Assembly (NCBI GenBank): GCA_008729055.1 | Contig: SDUX01000181.1 | Coordinates: 1 to 61,739 of the forward strand | Reading direction: 5' to 3' | Length of the DNA: 61,739 nucleotides | From: Pyropia haitanensis | Taxonomy: Eukaryota; Rhodophyta; Bangiophyceae; Bangiales; Bangiaceae | Part shown: piece by piece, positions 46,001 through 56,500 of the stretch | How positions within the stretch are numbered: position 1 is the first letter of the stretch | Layout: every line of letters begins with the position of its first letter | The notes under the pieces: generated by a model | Told to the model about the DNA's origin: nothing | What the model saw: only the letters and a program-made list of their open reading frames with translations | The model's database searches: none | Made by a program: the position numbers and the translations under genes

Positions 46001-47660
46001 TCCGGTTGGACACTATCGCGTGCCAAGCTTTGCCGCCCTTTTGCCGACGGAGCATCAAGCGCGCGACATGGTGCCAGGCGCCGACTGGATCCGAATCGAG
46101 CAGACGACGTCCACGTTTATGGCGCAGCAGGGGATCAAGCTGTTGAGCGGCATGCCGGGCGTACCCACCTCTCTTCCCGACGACAATCCCGGTATGATCT
46201 CTCTTCTTGGTGGCGCCGCCTGTCTCGCGTACGCCAAGACGCTGGTGGAGCGTGGTTGGGTCATCATCGAGAACGCCGTCTCGGACGCAATGCCCATTCT
46301 TGATGCGGATGGGCCGCCGAGTGTCCACGCAGTTCTCAAGCACTACGTCGACCTGTTCCCGGGTGAAGCGGAGATCGCCAAGGTGCAGGCCGGCAAGTCA
46401 ACCGCGAGGGTGCTCGACGTATGGGCGCCCATCCACAACATCGACAAGGACCTCGACAAGGCGGCGCTGGCGGACGGCCAAGGGCGCTTTTCAGTGCCGG
46501 TCAACAAGGTGGCTTGCTCTGAAGACGACACGGAGTGTGAGGTCTTCTCTCTCAAGCTTCACGCCGACGCCTGCATGGCTGCGATCGCCAACAAGGTCTT
46601 GGAGGCCGTGCCTGCCGCGGAAGGTCGTCCAAGTGCTCGGCCGGTCGTGCGCACGCCCAAAACCGGGGCCCGTCTTCTGTTGACAACGGAGAATGCCGTG
46701 CGCCAGCGGCCGCACATTGACTCGGGGCTGCTGGAGGACAAGCTGGAGCAGGAGACCGTGACGACCACTCAAGAGGCCGGCGGTCCATCTACCGGTGCAG
46801 AAGCCGTCGGCGAGCGTGCAGAGGACGAAGATGTTCAGTTTGTGTCCGCCAAGAAGTACAAGATGCCGCTGACCAAGGGCTTCTTCATGATGGCGTCCGG
46901 CTACGATCCTTTTGTGTTGGCGGTGTGGCCGGGCAGCGTGCTTGCTCTGCGGCGTATTGAGGACGGGCATCTTGTGGACCGGACGCTCGTGAGCGAGGTC
47001 ATCGAGATTCCCAAGAACTCCGTCCTTCTTTGCCGCAGTGACTTGGTGCACGCTGGCTGCGGCGCCGACGAGGACATCTCTCGCATCAACAAGGCACCCG
47101 TGGAGCTGGCGTACTCTCGCTCTGTCCGTCTCCACATGTACCTGCAGCATCCTTGTCAACCTCTCAAGGACGCGATCTTCCCCGTGAGCCGAGTGACGTT
47201 TGCAAGCAACGCCATCCCCCAAGACGAAGCGATCGCCAAGGCAGAAGGCGACGACCAGACGGCATCTCCTGGCGGCAAGAAGCGTGACAACGTCGCCTCG
47301 CAAGAGGAAGCCACGTCGGCCGCTGACGGCGACAAGGATGTCGTAATGGAGGACGCAGCCGAAGCAGCTGGTGCCAAGGCCCGGGCGTCATCTTCCGCGG
47401 CAGCCCCATCTGAACCCGAGGCGGCTGCAGATGTGGCTCCGGTTGCAGAGGCGCCTGTCGCCATGGAGGGTGTTGGTGAAGACGAACAAGAAGATGGCGC
47501 CGGGTCCGCCAAGGATGCGAGCGTCAACCGAGACGGCGGCAGTGACAACAATGGCGGGGATGACGGGGACGCTGGAGACGATGACGGAGAGAGTGACGAG
47601 GATAAGCATGTGGAGGACGAGGAGGAGGAGGAGGGGGAGGAGGGGGACGGCGATGAGTGA
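43014..47660 (+). CDS. ParB-fold/2-oxoglutarate-Fe(II) dioxygenase fusion protein (module B)
   Basis: 1548 residues, one uninterrupted frame. The start at 43014 lies 229 bp after the TATA box. After 270 Gly/Arg/Ser-rich residues, the ParB/sulfiredoxin-fold domain spans about residues 300-480, with DGHHR at 390-394. Conserved helical segments continue to about 745 (LPRWKRMVAEFIEP). A lysine-rich NLS-like linker (KKVTRKKQTRT) and an acidic linker follow. The dioxygenase module covers about residues 1000-1395: H1234-x-D1236 (PHIDS), distal H1346 (DLVHAG), and R1372 in RLHMYL. The tail is strongly acidic. It corresponds to both the ParB-like ORF and the dioxygenase ORF of module A, showing that the two belong to one functional unit. 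Inferred role: sequence-guided oxidation of DNA or chromatin at the palindromes. Substrate unproven. Confidence 0.8.
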   Translation: MARSPRKATSRARGRGGGGRGRGGSSAAAAADSPRAADSSRGRGGRGRGRGGRAAGASARGGGGPASRSPSPQPSAVAPAGGRTQVAACDAAEAALLLRPPSEASDSGAESGGASGSRPASGAASRSQSGESSSSRRGSGASDAGGSARESGDQPDAARSDGGADEAGSRGDGDESGSGSEESSSGSDGSGSSGSGSRASPPAAKTPEPLSGAGRSGALRQTRLPTRSSKDASGASTASAARTPSSRVAAPRRPSASSAAASRRVPLLDQNLSVTVRGIEFTPDASGSVVPTAGSSASAAQRFARLYKVTMIIGRVRNVRVLVRSVRDTEHADVKKYINSFSTTGYDWAHGMIKVTEDFTLGNQRAFDPLVVGEDGVLEDKSDRQYVTVDGHHRQMALVTVLERKLPNASETCRYALVKRRDGKPMTETEVLSLGFDSNESTVQTKAMDTADVVVFLCHWVLGRHNERRAKHQAGLKLGVTQPSELMDELLKEKIGGLCKNDGTLAYGDASMRRMINIGLLSLEDNQSTRYMVEKLKASKVKDGCDGSFSLDTLISPIMLHAETIHADKKAVRLLLLKMAWEYTCHRTADKKVRRLVAGSDGSFYACAVLFIKHLQDATLNKIKEKGGTPNSVRSLWSGKGKQPAGAPAAPSVAAPAPASAEESVQAATIHASTGSLDLLQQTRPGATMTLGDELTTLFVQDFTEAGLERARGGSSVSKLVLAATCPFVVEHLPRWKRMVAEFIEPPPPPPPPPRAKKVTRKKQTRTAGTKTKSKRGKKTKARAETSASADEMPPVDQADPAPAVGGPSVAGGGAETGPADAVERHNGGNQDADKAGAGGEGGPCDKDGDAAGQGGGNAAGAGDADGGDRVETAKTAGKRKPEDDAEGDKRRSKRSRHPPPELGQLVPVPSEQQLRKEVYRGTSVRAKSPFARAVRRVGVNGRRQGRHDIRNQVADKLYEDTVPPISETYHEDAAANRREILEPYFGPPGSSPPPVPVGHYRVPSFAALLPTEHQARDMVPGADWIRIEQTTSTFMAQQGIKLLSGMPGVPTSLPDDNPGMISLLGGAACLAYAKTLVERGWVIIENAVSDAMPILDADGPPSVHAVLKHYVDLFPGEAEIAKVQAGKSTARVLDVWAPIHNIDKDLDKAALADGQGRFSVPVNKVACSEDDTECEVFSLKLHADACMAAIANKVLEAVPAAEGRPSARPVVRTPKTGARLLLTTENAVRQRPHIDSGLLEDKLEQETVTTTQEAGGPSTGAEAVGERAEDEDVQFVSAKKYKMPLTKGFFMMASGYDPFVLAVWPGSVLALRRIEDGHLVDRTLVSEVIEIPKNSVLLCRSDLVHAGCGADEDISRINKAPVELAYSRSVRLHMYLQHPCQPLKDAIFPVSRVTFASNAIPQDEAIAKAEGDDQTASPGGKKRDNVASQEEATSAADGDKDVVMEDAAEAAGAKARASSSAAAPSEPEAAADVAPVAEAPVAMEGVGEDEQEDGAGSAKDASVNRDGGSDNNGGDDGDAGDDDGESDEDKHVEDEEEEEGEEGDGDE

Positions 47661-47950
47661 GAGCCTGCCCGTGCGAGAGTTTCTGTCGATTGCATGATTT
47701 GTTGATAGAATAGCAAGCTTGCGTAATGCGTTCATTGTCACACACGTCTTGGCTCCTCTCTTTCGTGCGTCACCAGAAAAGCACACCAGCACGCTGAGGA
47801 ATTCCGACTTGCTGCCATCGCCAACACCTGCCTCGATTCGAACGATACGCAGCACCACTCGATCCAACACGCTTCCCTATTCGTCACTCTGTGCGTGATC
47901 AGCACTGTTCGTTCCTCGCCGGTAATTGTAATATTAAATACATTCCACCA
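47661..47950. other. 3' flank of the ParB-dioxygenase gene B
   Basis: Short AT-richer spacer, no gene recognised. It leads into the next palindrome cluster. Confidence 0.5.
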
Positions 47951-47954
47951 CACG

Positions 47955-48530
47955 AGTAGTGCTACTCGACCAATGATGACGAGTAGTACTACTCGACCAA
48001 TGATGACCAGTAGTACTACTCGACCCAGGATGACCATTAGCACTTTTCGACCGACAGGGACGAGTAGTGCTACTTGACCCACCAAGACGAGTAGTGCTAC
48101 TCCACCCAGCAAGACGAGTGGTGCTGCTCAACGGTCGATGACGAGTAGTACTACTCGACAAATGATCACCAGTTGTGCAACTTGAGCATCGATGACGAGT
48201 CGCACTACTCGACCAATGAGGACGAGTAGTACTACTCGACCAAGGATGACCAGTAGCACTACTCGGCCAAGGATGACCAGTAGTACTACTCGATCAATGA
48301 TGACCAGTAGTACTACTCGACCACTGGTGACGTGCAGTTGTATTGGATCTTGGGTGACTTTGGGCGCCTCTTCTTCATTGATGTTGAGTAGCACTACATA
48401 ATCTCATGTCGATCATTTGCACACGTCCACTGTCCATTTGTTATAACTCGGTCTTCTGGCAGGATGGCTTTTCACGCGATCGGACAGTCTGTCATGCTGG
48501 TCGCACGGCAGGAAGATGAGTAGTACTACT
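47955..48530. promoter_or_regulatory. Dense palindrome array upstream of methyltransferase B
   Basis: GAGTAGTACTACTC-type sites recur, often about 27 bp apart, separated by GACCAATGATGAC-like spacers. Perfect AGTAGTACTACT cores start at 47982, 48009, 48144, 48225, 48279, 48306 and 48519. AGTAGTGCTACT starts at 47955, and near copies start at 48063 and 48090. AGTAGCACTACT and several decayed copies also occur. The final copy ends about 145 bp upstream of the TATA box. Confidence 0.85.
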
Positions 48531-48674
48531 CGCTTTCCTCAGAGTCAGGGTATCACCCTAAGTAAGTATTTCTTTTGTTTATTTGTTGAGGGAGGTCAAT
48601 TACTTTTCGATTTACGATTGGATTTAGAGGGTCGTTCAAAGCGTACTTTGGGCCTCTTGGTCGAGCACCTATGT

Positions 48675-48684
48675 CTATAAATAC
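48675..48684 (+). promoter_or_regulatory. TATA box of methyltransferase B
   Basis: CTATAAATAC, identical to the element before the ParB-dioxygenase gene B, lies 211 bp before the ATG at 48886. Confidence 0.75.
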
Positions 48685-48885
48685 GGTCATATTGCTGGGT
48701 CCACGTGATCATGCTAGATTCGCGCCACATTCGGACGTTCTGCAGCCCCCTTTTTCCCGTCCGGTTTCACGCTCTCTTTTTCCACTGTCGGCCGCACCCG
48801 TCGGACTCGATACCCACCGTCACGTCGCAGACTTTGTTGCCTCTGACGACGCTTCTGTGCTTCGTCGGACGACACTTGTGCAGCC

Positions 48886-51800
48886 ATGGGCGGTCCTTCG
48901 ACCGCTGTGGTCGTGGACGTTGTCACGTCTGTTGCTGAGCGTGGATTTCGCGCTTTCTCCGACATGCGGTCGTGCGACGACGGTGTGTTTCCTACGGCTT
49001 GTGTGCTCATGTGTCTCAGTGAGTTACGTGACGTGTACATCCTTTGCAATGCTGCAGCGGAAGCCGCAGTTCGAGAGCCTTCCGGTCAAGCGGTTTGGCG
49101 AGTCGAAGATGCATCTTGGGAAGCTGTTCGGTTTTGGGTCGTCTCGCACGTTCGACGCGTACCCGGGACTGAGGTTGGCACCTCGTTGTCACGGGAGCAG
49201 GAGTTTGGACCGGGGCTGTCGCGGAGTGTGTCTGTCAAGATATCTCATCGGACGGAGTGGCTCGTCGACACTCGTATGGATCGCGTCTACACCTCCCTTT
49301 GGCAGTTGAAGCGGTTCATTGCGGTGCCGCGTGCGCCGTCCGGGCTTGATGGTATCTTTCTTCTACGTTCGGGGTGTGCTGTTTTGGCGGATGGGGCCGG
49401 GAGCTCGACGGGCGTAGGCGTCGACGTTGACGACGTGCGGCATGACGACGACGTTTCAAGGGAGGTGAATGTTCTGGCGGTGTCGGCGGAGTCCCGCCTG
49501 GCGCCTTTGGATGGTCGGGCGTGGCAGGTCCTCTTGGCGTTGGCGGGCGAGCAGCGAGGCATGGAGGACTTTCTAGCTTTTGCGGGCGATCGATTTCCCG
49601 CAATGTTGGTGCCCGTGCAGCAGGATGCTGTGTCTGCGCCGGTTCCCAGCGGCAGTGTGGCCGCTGTTGGAGACAAGCCCCGTCGTTCGGCCGATGAACC
49701 GGACGCGCACGTAGCTGGACCGGCTATGTCGGTGTCTTCTGCTCTTCCCCATCCAGTTATGCTGCATCAACCAGTCGCGGCGGACGTATTGCTTCGTGGT
49801 GTCCTTCAGGCATGGCCTGACGACGATGGCTTTCGAGCGCAGTGCGGGCGGCATGGCGTGCCATCGATTGCCGCGTTGATGCCGTTTCAAGTCGTAGCTT
49901 GGCTGTCTGCTGTGTGTGGCCTGGCCCGTCAACCCGCGTCTGGCAGACAGGCGGATCTTTGGCGTTTTGCAGTTTTGCTGAGAGGCGTCGTCCACGACGT
50001 CTTATCCGGCTTTGATGTCGTCGCTCGAAGTGTTGGCTTCTCTTCTATCGAGTCGATGGTCGCGCCATATCTCTTGTGGCACGCCAAGGAGTGCGGGTAC
50101 GTGGCGCTTGCGCGCCCTGAGGACGACGATCTCTTTGCTCCTGTCAGTCAAAGCGGGAATCTATGGCATGCAGCTGGTCCTGTCAAGTGTTCTCCTGCGG
50201 CCGTACCTGCGGACGTGTTGTCCAGAACGCCGGCAGCAAACAAGCAATTGCGCGTCGTTGCGCACCTGCTTCACGGGCACCTCTATTGGTGCACCCGCCT
50301 CGACCGTCTGGAGGGAGAGCCTGCGCTCGCGGACCGCCTTGGAGTTGGCCGGAAGCGTCCTCGGCGTCCTTCGACGACAACGACGGATGAAGAAGGTGGC
50401 GCCTTGTCCGATCTAGTCGCACGGGCGTCCAGCGACACTGGCGGATCGTCGGAGGCGCGCAAAGGGAAGCAGCCTGGCCGTGTCGACCGCCGGCGTCAAC
50501 CTCTTTCCGGCCGCGTGTCTGTCGCGGATTATCGACCTCCGCGGTGGTCTGGGGACTTGACCGAGGTGCCGCAGGTTCTCCTGTCGGTGCTTGCCAGTCT
50601 TTCCGCTTTCAAGCGGGTACCGGTGACGTCTGGGGGATCTGTGACGGCCGGGATCGGACCCGGTGGTGGTGGTACCCTGCGGTCGAGGTTGTGCGGCCGC
50701 GGTGTGACGCGGGCGTCTGGCGTTGCTGCCGTGCTCGCCGCGGGCTCACGTCGTGGCGTGGCTCCTGCTGCACATGGCCAGACGGCTGCGCCTGATCTGG
50801 TTAGTGCCTGGTCGACGGTCACTCGTGCTTTACGAGCGCTCGTGCAGGTGCACGTATGTCCGTTTGAAGATCTGGTGACCGTCCACGACGAGGTTTTGCA
50901 GCAGCAGGAGCAGCTGACCAAGCAGACACGAGGCGATGATTCGCACGGGCGGGCGGTTGTGCGTGGTCAGGCTGCGTCATCCGCTCCGTCGCACCCCATC
51001 CCTCGTTGTCTCACTGGCCAAGTGCAGCTGATTTTGACCGATCCGCCCTACAACATCCGTCGAGACGCGAACCTGCCGCAGTCCGCGCACGACGTTTTGA
51101 CGGAGAGTCAGATGCTGAGGTGCGCTCACCTGTTTATGCTGCTGCTGCGCCCCGGTGGCCACTTATTGGTGTTTTGCTCTTCCGCCCAGCATCCTGAATG
51201 GGTACGAGTCCTTCGAGGCTGCGCGATCGTGGCAAGCGTGGCGCACGGGACGGGAAGAGCGCCTTTGCGGTGGACGGCGCTCCTCTCGTGACGATCAAGG
51301 ATCCCCACGCCATCGCCACCGCTCGTCGAAGTTCAACGAATCTCACCAACAAGACGGAAATGATCGTGCACGCCACTCGGTGTGGTGCGTCCGCCCAGGA
51401 GGCGTACGAGATGGTCAACTACCGCACGTTCAACCGTGTTCCGTCGCGCTTCCTTGCCCACGACAACGTCATCGACAATGTCCGCCCGCCCGGTGTGTCG
51501 GAGGTCGTTTACCGTGTCGAGGAGGGCTCCCGCCAATGGATTCGCCCAGAGCAGAAGGCCATCGCGCTCGCCTCAGAGTTGCTGTTGCGGTTCTCCCAGT
51601 GCGGAGACCTTGTGACGGACTTTTTCGGAGGCACCTGTTTTGTTGCAGCGGCGGCCTTGCGCATGCCACTTGGGCAGTACCGGCGCGTTGTCTGTTGCGA
51701 CGCTGATGCCGACGTCATCCGCGCGGCTCTTCCACGTCTTCGTCGCGAGTTTGTCGAACAGGTGATTGCTGGCGGTTACGCCAACTTCCCCTCTGTTGGG

Positions 51801-52847
51801 GGCGACCCGTCCGTGGTCGCGGCGGCGCACGTGGTTCGGCAGCTCGCACCGGTCGTCGTCAACGTTGGGCGTGGAGAGGAAGACGTCCCTCGCCTCGCCC
51901 CTCCCCTTGTCCCTTTTGGCGCCGACTGGAGTCCCCCTGCCGGACGGCCGTGTCACTCTGCGCTACCCTTGTCTGTCATCCAGTTGCTGGCGAGCAGATG
52001 GGCGCGGGCTGCTGATGAGGAGCGTGTGGGGCGCGAAAGCTTTCCCTCTGTTCCGCCGCCTGGCCGTGATGTCGCTGCTGCAGTGCTGGCGCTGGCAAAC
52101 GTCCCGGTAGGTGCTTGGCCGCGCAAGTACCAGTGTGCTTTATCCACTGAGGACGGCACTGCACTGCGAGAGCATGCGGCGGCAGAGCTGGGCCTATTTC
52201 TTGCCACATCTGGCCTCGCCGGTGGCAGTGCCGGGACGGGCGTGTATGCGGCGCGACCGTTTCGCGACGGTGCTGTCGTTGCGCCCTTCTTCGGCGCCAT
52301 TACCTACACCGACTTGGGTGTCAAGGCGAACCGCACCGTACGCTACGCGTCGTCCGTCCTCGGCTCGTACGGGCCCACGGCGCAAGACTGTTCGGAGCGA
52401 GCTCTGGCGGTATCTGTGCGGACAACATGCGCCGGTGAAGGGCAACGGTCGGACGACACGGCACCTGGCGAATCTTCGGAAGAGTCCACTGTGTGGATCG
52501 TGCCGTCTGTTTGTTGTGTTGCGGGTTACGTCAACGACTGTACGGCCGTATCCAAGGTGGACCAAGCCGCCTCGGCGTCGACGCACGAAGTCATCCCGCG
52601 TGCGCACGCCAATGTCGCCATCCACGTGAAGCCCAAGGTGAGTGGCGACGATCTCACCATTGATGATTTGCTGTCGGTGGACGCAGTTCAGTTCATTGCC
52701 TGTCGTGACATATCCGCGGGTGAGGAGGTGATAGTATGGTACGGGTCCGATTATGTGTTTTTGCATGATGAGGAGGTGCGGGGTGGGCGAGCATCTGGTG
52801 GTAGGTTGGTGAGTCGCAGCACGCCGCACACATTTGCAGGCGTGTAG
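48886..52847 (+). CDS. Beta-class DNA methyltransferase fused to a SET domain (module B), one frameshift
   Basis: The start at 48886 aligns with the N-terminus of the module A paralogue. The first frame runs to a TGA at 51289-51291. It contains motif IV DPPYNIR (residues 719-725) and RPGGHLLVFCS. Homology to the paralogue switches frame at about 51215-51225, between VLRGC and RDRGKRG, and continues to TAG at 52847. The second part holds DFFGGTC (motif I, at 51618), then the SET domain with GTGVYAARPFRDGAVV, GYVNDC, HANVAI and GEEVIVWYG. The catalytic-type Tyr is kept, although the preceding Asp of copy A is Trp. No GT-AG intron fits so short an interval, so a 1-2 base indel, real or an assembly error, is the likely cause. 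The function is as in the paralogue: DNA methylation plus probable lysine methylation. Confidence 0.8.
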
Positions 52848-53555
52848 TTGTAGTGGGGGTGTGGTCGGAGACAGGGGCATGGTACGATACTCCGAGGCGC
52901 GCAAGTCATGAACGCAATCTTCTTTGTATCACAAAAAGGCGATAATGTGCTCTGTGGCACGTGTGCTGGGTAGTGACGCACAGGCCAGAGGCTAGAGTCG
53001 TCGTTGATTGGCAGCACATCATATCAGTCTGTAATTTCACAAGAACAATACCCTTGTGCATGAGCAAGTGTCAACGGTTTCCGTCAATAGATTAGATGGT
53101 TGAGTAATACGGTGGAGCGTTTGAGTCAAGAGGCGTGTTGTAATCAAAAGTCAAGGGTTCGAGATAGGCGATTTAATATCTGAGATTGATTCCAATAAGG
53201 CCACACGAATAAATGTCACCGTACTTCGACGCAATACTCTTCAACACATGACCGTGTAATCACGCGCAATTCTCGACCCAGAAATTGTCCAGCATTTGTC
53301 AAAATCAGCACCTCATAACATGAAAATGTGTTCATCGCGAACATGAAATTTATCGTGAAAATTTTCGCAGTCAAAAACAGCAGATTGACACGTGTCCGAC
53401 ATGGCACTCGGAGACGTGTCGCGACTGACACGTGGACCACGTGGCAGACAAATTACACAGGTGAAGTCCGCGGGTCGCAAATCCGTAGGGGGGGTGGGTG
53501 GGTGGAGTTATGTGAGGGTGTGTCGTGGAGTTATGTGTTCGGGTGAGTACGTGTG
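52848..53555. other. Spacer between methyltransferase B and the terminal repeats
   Basis: AT-richer than the genes, with no recognisable gene. At 53389-53443 it carries three CACGTG boxes and one GACGTG within 55 bp. G-rich sequence (GGGGGGGTGGGTGGGTGG-like) follows just before the repeats begin. Confidence 0.55.
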
Positions 53556-56500
53556 AGTGAAGTGTTTTAGGGTTGAGGCGTATGAGAGGAAGTGTTTTAG
53601 GGTTGAGGCGTATGAGAGGAAGTGTTTTAGGGTTGAGGCGTATGAGAGGAAGTGTTTTAGGGTTGAGGCGTATGAGAGGAAGTGTTTTAGGGTTGAGGCG
53701 TATGAGAGGAAGTGTTTTAGGGTTGAGGCGTATGAGAGGAAGTGTTTTAGGGTTGAGGCGTATGAGAGGAAGTGTTTTAGGGTTGAGGCGTATGAGAGGA
53801 AGTGTTTTAGGGTTGAGGCGTATGAGAGGAAGTGTTTTAGGGTTGAGGCGTATGAGAGGAAGTGTTTTAGGGTTGAGGCGTATGAGAGGAAGTGTTTTAG
53901 GGTTGAGGCGTATGAGAGGAAGTGTTTTAGGGTTGAGGCGTATGAGAGGAAGTGTTTTAGGGTTGAGGCGTATGAGAGGAAGTGTTTTAGGGTTGAGGCG
54001 TATGAGAGGAAGTGTTTTAGGGTTGAGGCGTATGAGAGGAAGTGTTTTAGGGTTGAGGCGTATGAGAGGAAGTGTTTTAGGGTTGAGGCGTATGAGAGGA
54101 AGTGTTTTAGGGTTGAGGCGTATGAGAGGAAGTGTTTTAGGGTTGAGGCGTATGAGAGGAAGTGTTTTAGGGTTGAGGCGTATGAGAGGAAGTGTTTTAG
54201 GGTTGAGGCGTATGAGAGGAAGTGTTTTAGGGTTGAGGCGTATGAGAGGAAGTGTTTTAGGGTTGAGGCGTATGAGAGGAAGTGTTTTAGGGTTGAGGCG
54301 TATGAGAGGAAGTGTTTTAGGGTTGAGGCGTATGAGAGGAAGTGTTTTAGGGTTGAGGCGTATGAGAGGAAGTGTTTTAGGGTTGAGGCGTATGAGAGGA
54401 AGTGTTTTAGGGTTGAGGCGTATGAGAGGAAGTGTTTTAGGGTTGAGGCGTATGAGAGGAAGTGTTTTAGGGTTGAGGCGTATGAGAGGAAGTGTTTTAG
54501 GGTTGAGGCGTATGAGAGGAAGTGTTTTAGGGTTGAGGCGTATGAGAGGAAGTGTTTTAGGGTTGAGGCGTATGAGAGGAAGTGTTTTAGGGTTGAGGCG
54601 TATGAGAGGAAGTGTTTTAGGGTTGAGGCGTATGAGAGGAAGTGTTTTAGGGTTGAGGCGTATGAGAGGAAGTGTTTTAGGGTTGAGGCGTATGAGAGGA
54701 AGTGTTTTAGGGTTGAGGCGTATGAGAGGAAGTGTTTTAGGGTTGAGGCGTATGAGAGGAAGTGTTTTAGGGTTGAGGCGTATGAGAGGAAGTGTTTTAG
54801 GGTTGAGGCGTATGAGAGGAAGTGTTTTAGGGTTGAGGCGTATGAGAGGAAGTGTTTTAGGGTTGAGGCGTATGAGAGGAAGTGTTTTAGGGTTGAGGCG
54901 TATGAGAGGAAGTGTTTTAGGGTTGAGGCGTATGAGAGGAAGTGTTTTAGGGTTGAGGCGTATGAGAGGAAGTGTTTTAGGGTTGAGGCGTATGAGAGGA
55001 AGTGTTTTAGGGTTGAGGCGTATGAGAGGAAGTGTTTTAGGGTTGAGGCGTATGAGAGGAAGTGTTTTAGGGTTGAGGCGTATGAGAGGAAGTGTTTTAG
55101 GGTTGAGGCGTATGAGAGGAAGTGTTTTAGGGTTGAGGCGTATGAGAGGAAGTGTTTTAGGGTTGAGGCGTATGAGAGGAAGTGTTTTAGGGTTGAGGCG
55201 TATGAGAGGAAGTGTTTTAGGGTTGAGGCGTATGAGAGGAAGTGTTTTAGGGTTGAGGCGTATGAGAGGAAGTGTTTTAGGGTTGAGGCGTATGAGAGGA
55301 AGTGTTTTAGGGTTGAGGCGTATGAGAGGAAGTGTTTTAGGGTTGAGGCGTATGAGAGGAAGTGTTTTAGGGTTGAGGCGTATGAGAGGAAGTGTTTTAG
55401 GGTTGAGGCGTATGAGAGGAAGTGTTTTAGGGTTGAGGCGTATGAGAGGAAGTGTTTTAGGGTTGAGGCGTATGAGAGGAGGGGGGGTTGGAGGAAGTGT
55501 TTTAGGGTTGAGGCGTATGAGAGGAAGTGTTTTAGGGTTGAGGCGTATGAGAGGAAGTGTTTTAGGGTTGAGGCGTATGAGAGGAAGTGTTTTAGGGTTG
55601 AGGCGTATGAGAGGAAGTGTTTTAGGTTGAGGCGGGTTGAGGCGTATGAGAGGAAGTGTTTTTAGGGTTGAGGCGTATGAGAGGAAGTGTTTTAGGGTTG
55701 AGGCGTATGAGAGGAAGTGTTTTAGGGTTGAGGCGTATGAGAGGAAGTGTTTTAGGGTTGAGGCGTATGAGAGGAAGTGTTTTAGGGTTGAGGCGTATGA
55801 GAGGAAGTGTTTTAGGGTTGAGGCGTATGAGAGGAAGTGTTTTAGGGTTGAGGCGTATGAGAGGAAGTGTTTTAGGGTTGAGGCGTATGAGAGGAAGTGT
55901 TTTAGGGTTGAGGCGTATGAGAGGAAGTGTTTTAGGGTTGAGGCGTATGAGAGGAAGTGTTTTAGGGTTGAGGCGTATGAGAGGAAGTGTTTTAGGGTTG
56001 AGGCGTATGAGAGGAAGTGTTTTAGGGTTGAGGCGTATGAGAGGAAGTGTTTTAGGGTTGAGGCGTATGAGAGGAAGTGTTTTAGGGTTGAGGCGTATGA
56101 GAGGAAGTGTTTTAGGGTTGAGGCGTATGAGAGGAAGTGTTTTAGGGTTGAGGCGTATGAGAGGAAGTGTTTTAGGGTTGAGGCGTATGAGAGGAAGTGT
56201 TTTAGGGTTGAGGCGTATGAGAGGAAGTGTTTTAGGGTTGAGGCGTATGAGAGGAAGTGTTTTAGGGTTGAGGCGTATGAGAGGAAGTGTTTTAGGGTTG
56301 AGGCGTATGAGAGGAAGTGTTTTAGGGTTGAGGCGTATGAGAGGAAGTGTTTTAGGGTTGAGGCGTATGAGAGGAAGTGTTTTAGGGTTGAGGCGTATGA
56401 GAGGAAGTGTTTTAGGGTTGAGGCGTATGAGAGGAAGTGTTTTAGGGTTGAGGCGTATGAGAGGAAGTGTTTTTAGGGTTGAGGCGTATGAGAGGAAGTG

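Noticed and set aside
47955..48530. CRISPR array, because short palindromic repeats alternate with spacers
   Set aside because: The spacers are themselves similar, the repeats are variable full palindromes, no cas genes are present and the context is eukaryotic.
10463..52847. Giant-virus origin for the cluster
   Set aside because: Duplicated cassettes between telomere-like arrays, TATA promoters and absence of any viral core gene fit a eukaryotic subtelomere better. Viral ancestry of single domains cannot be excluded.
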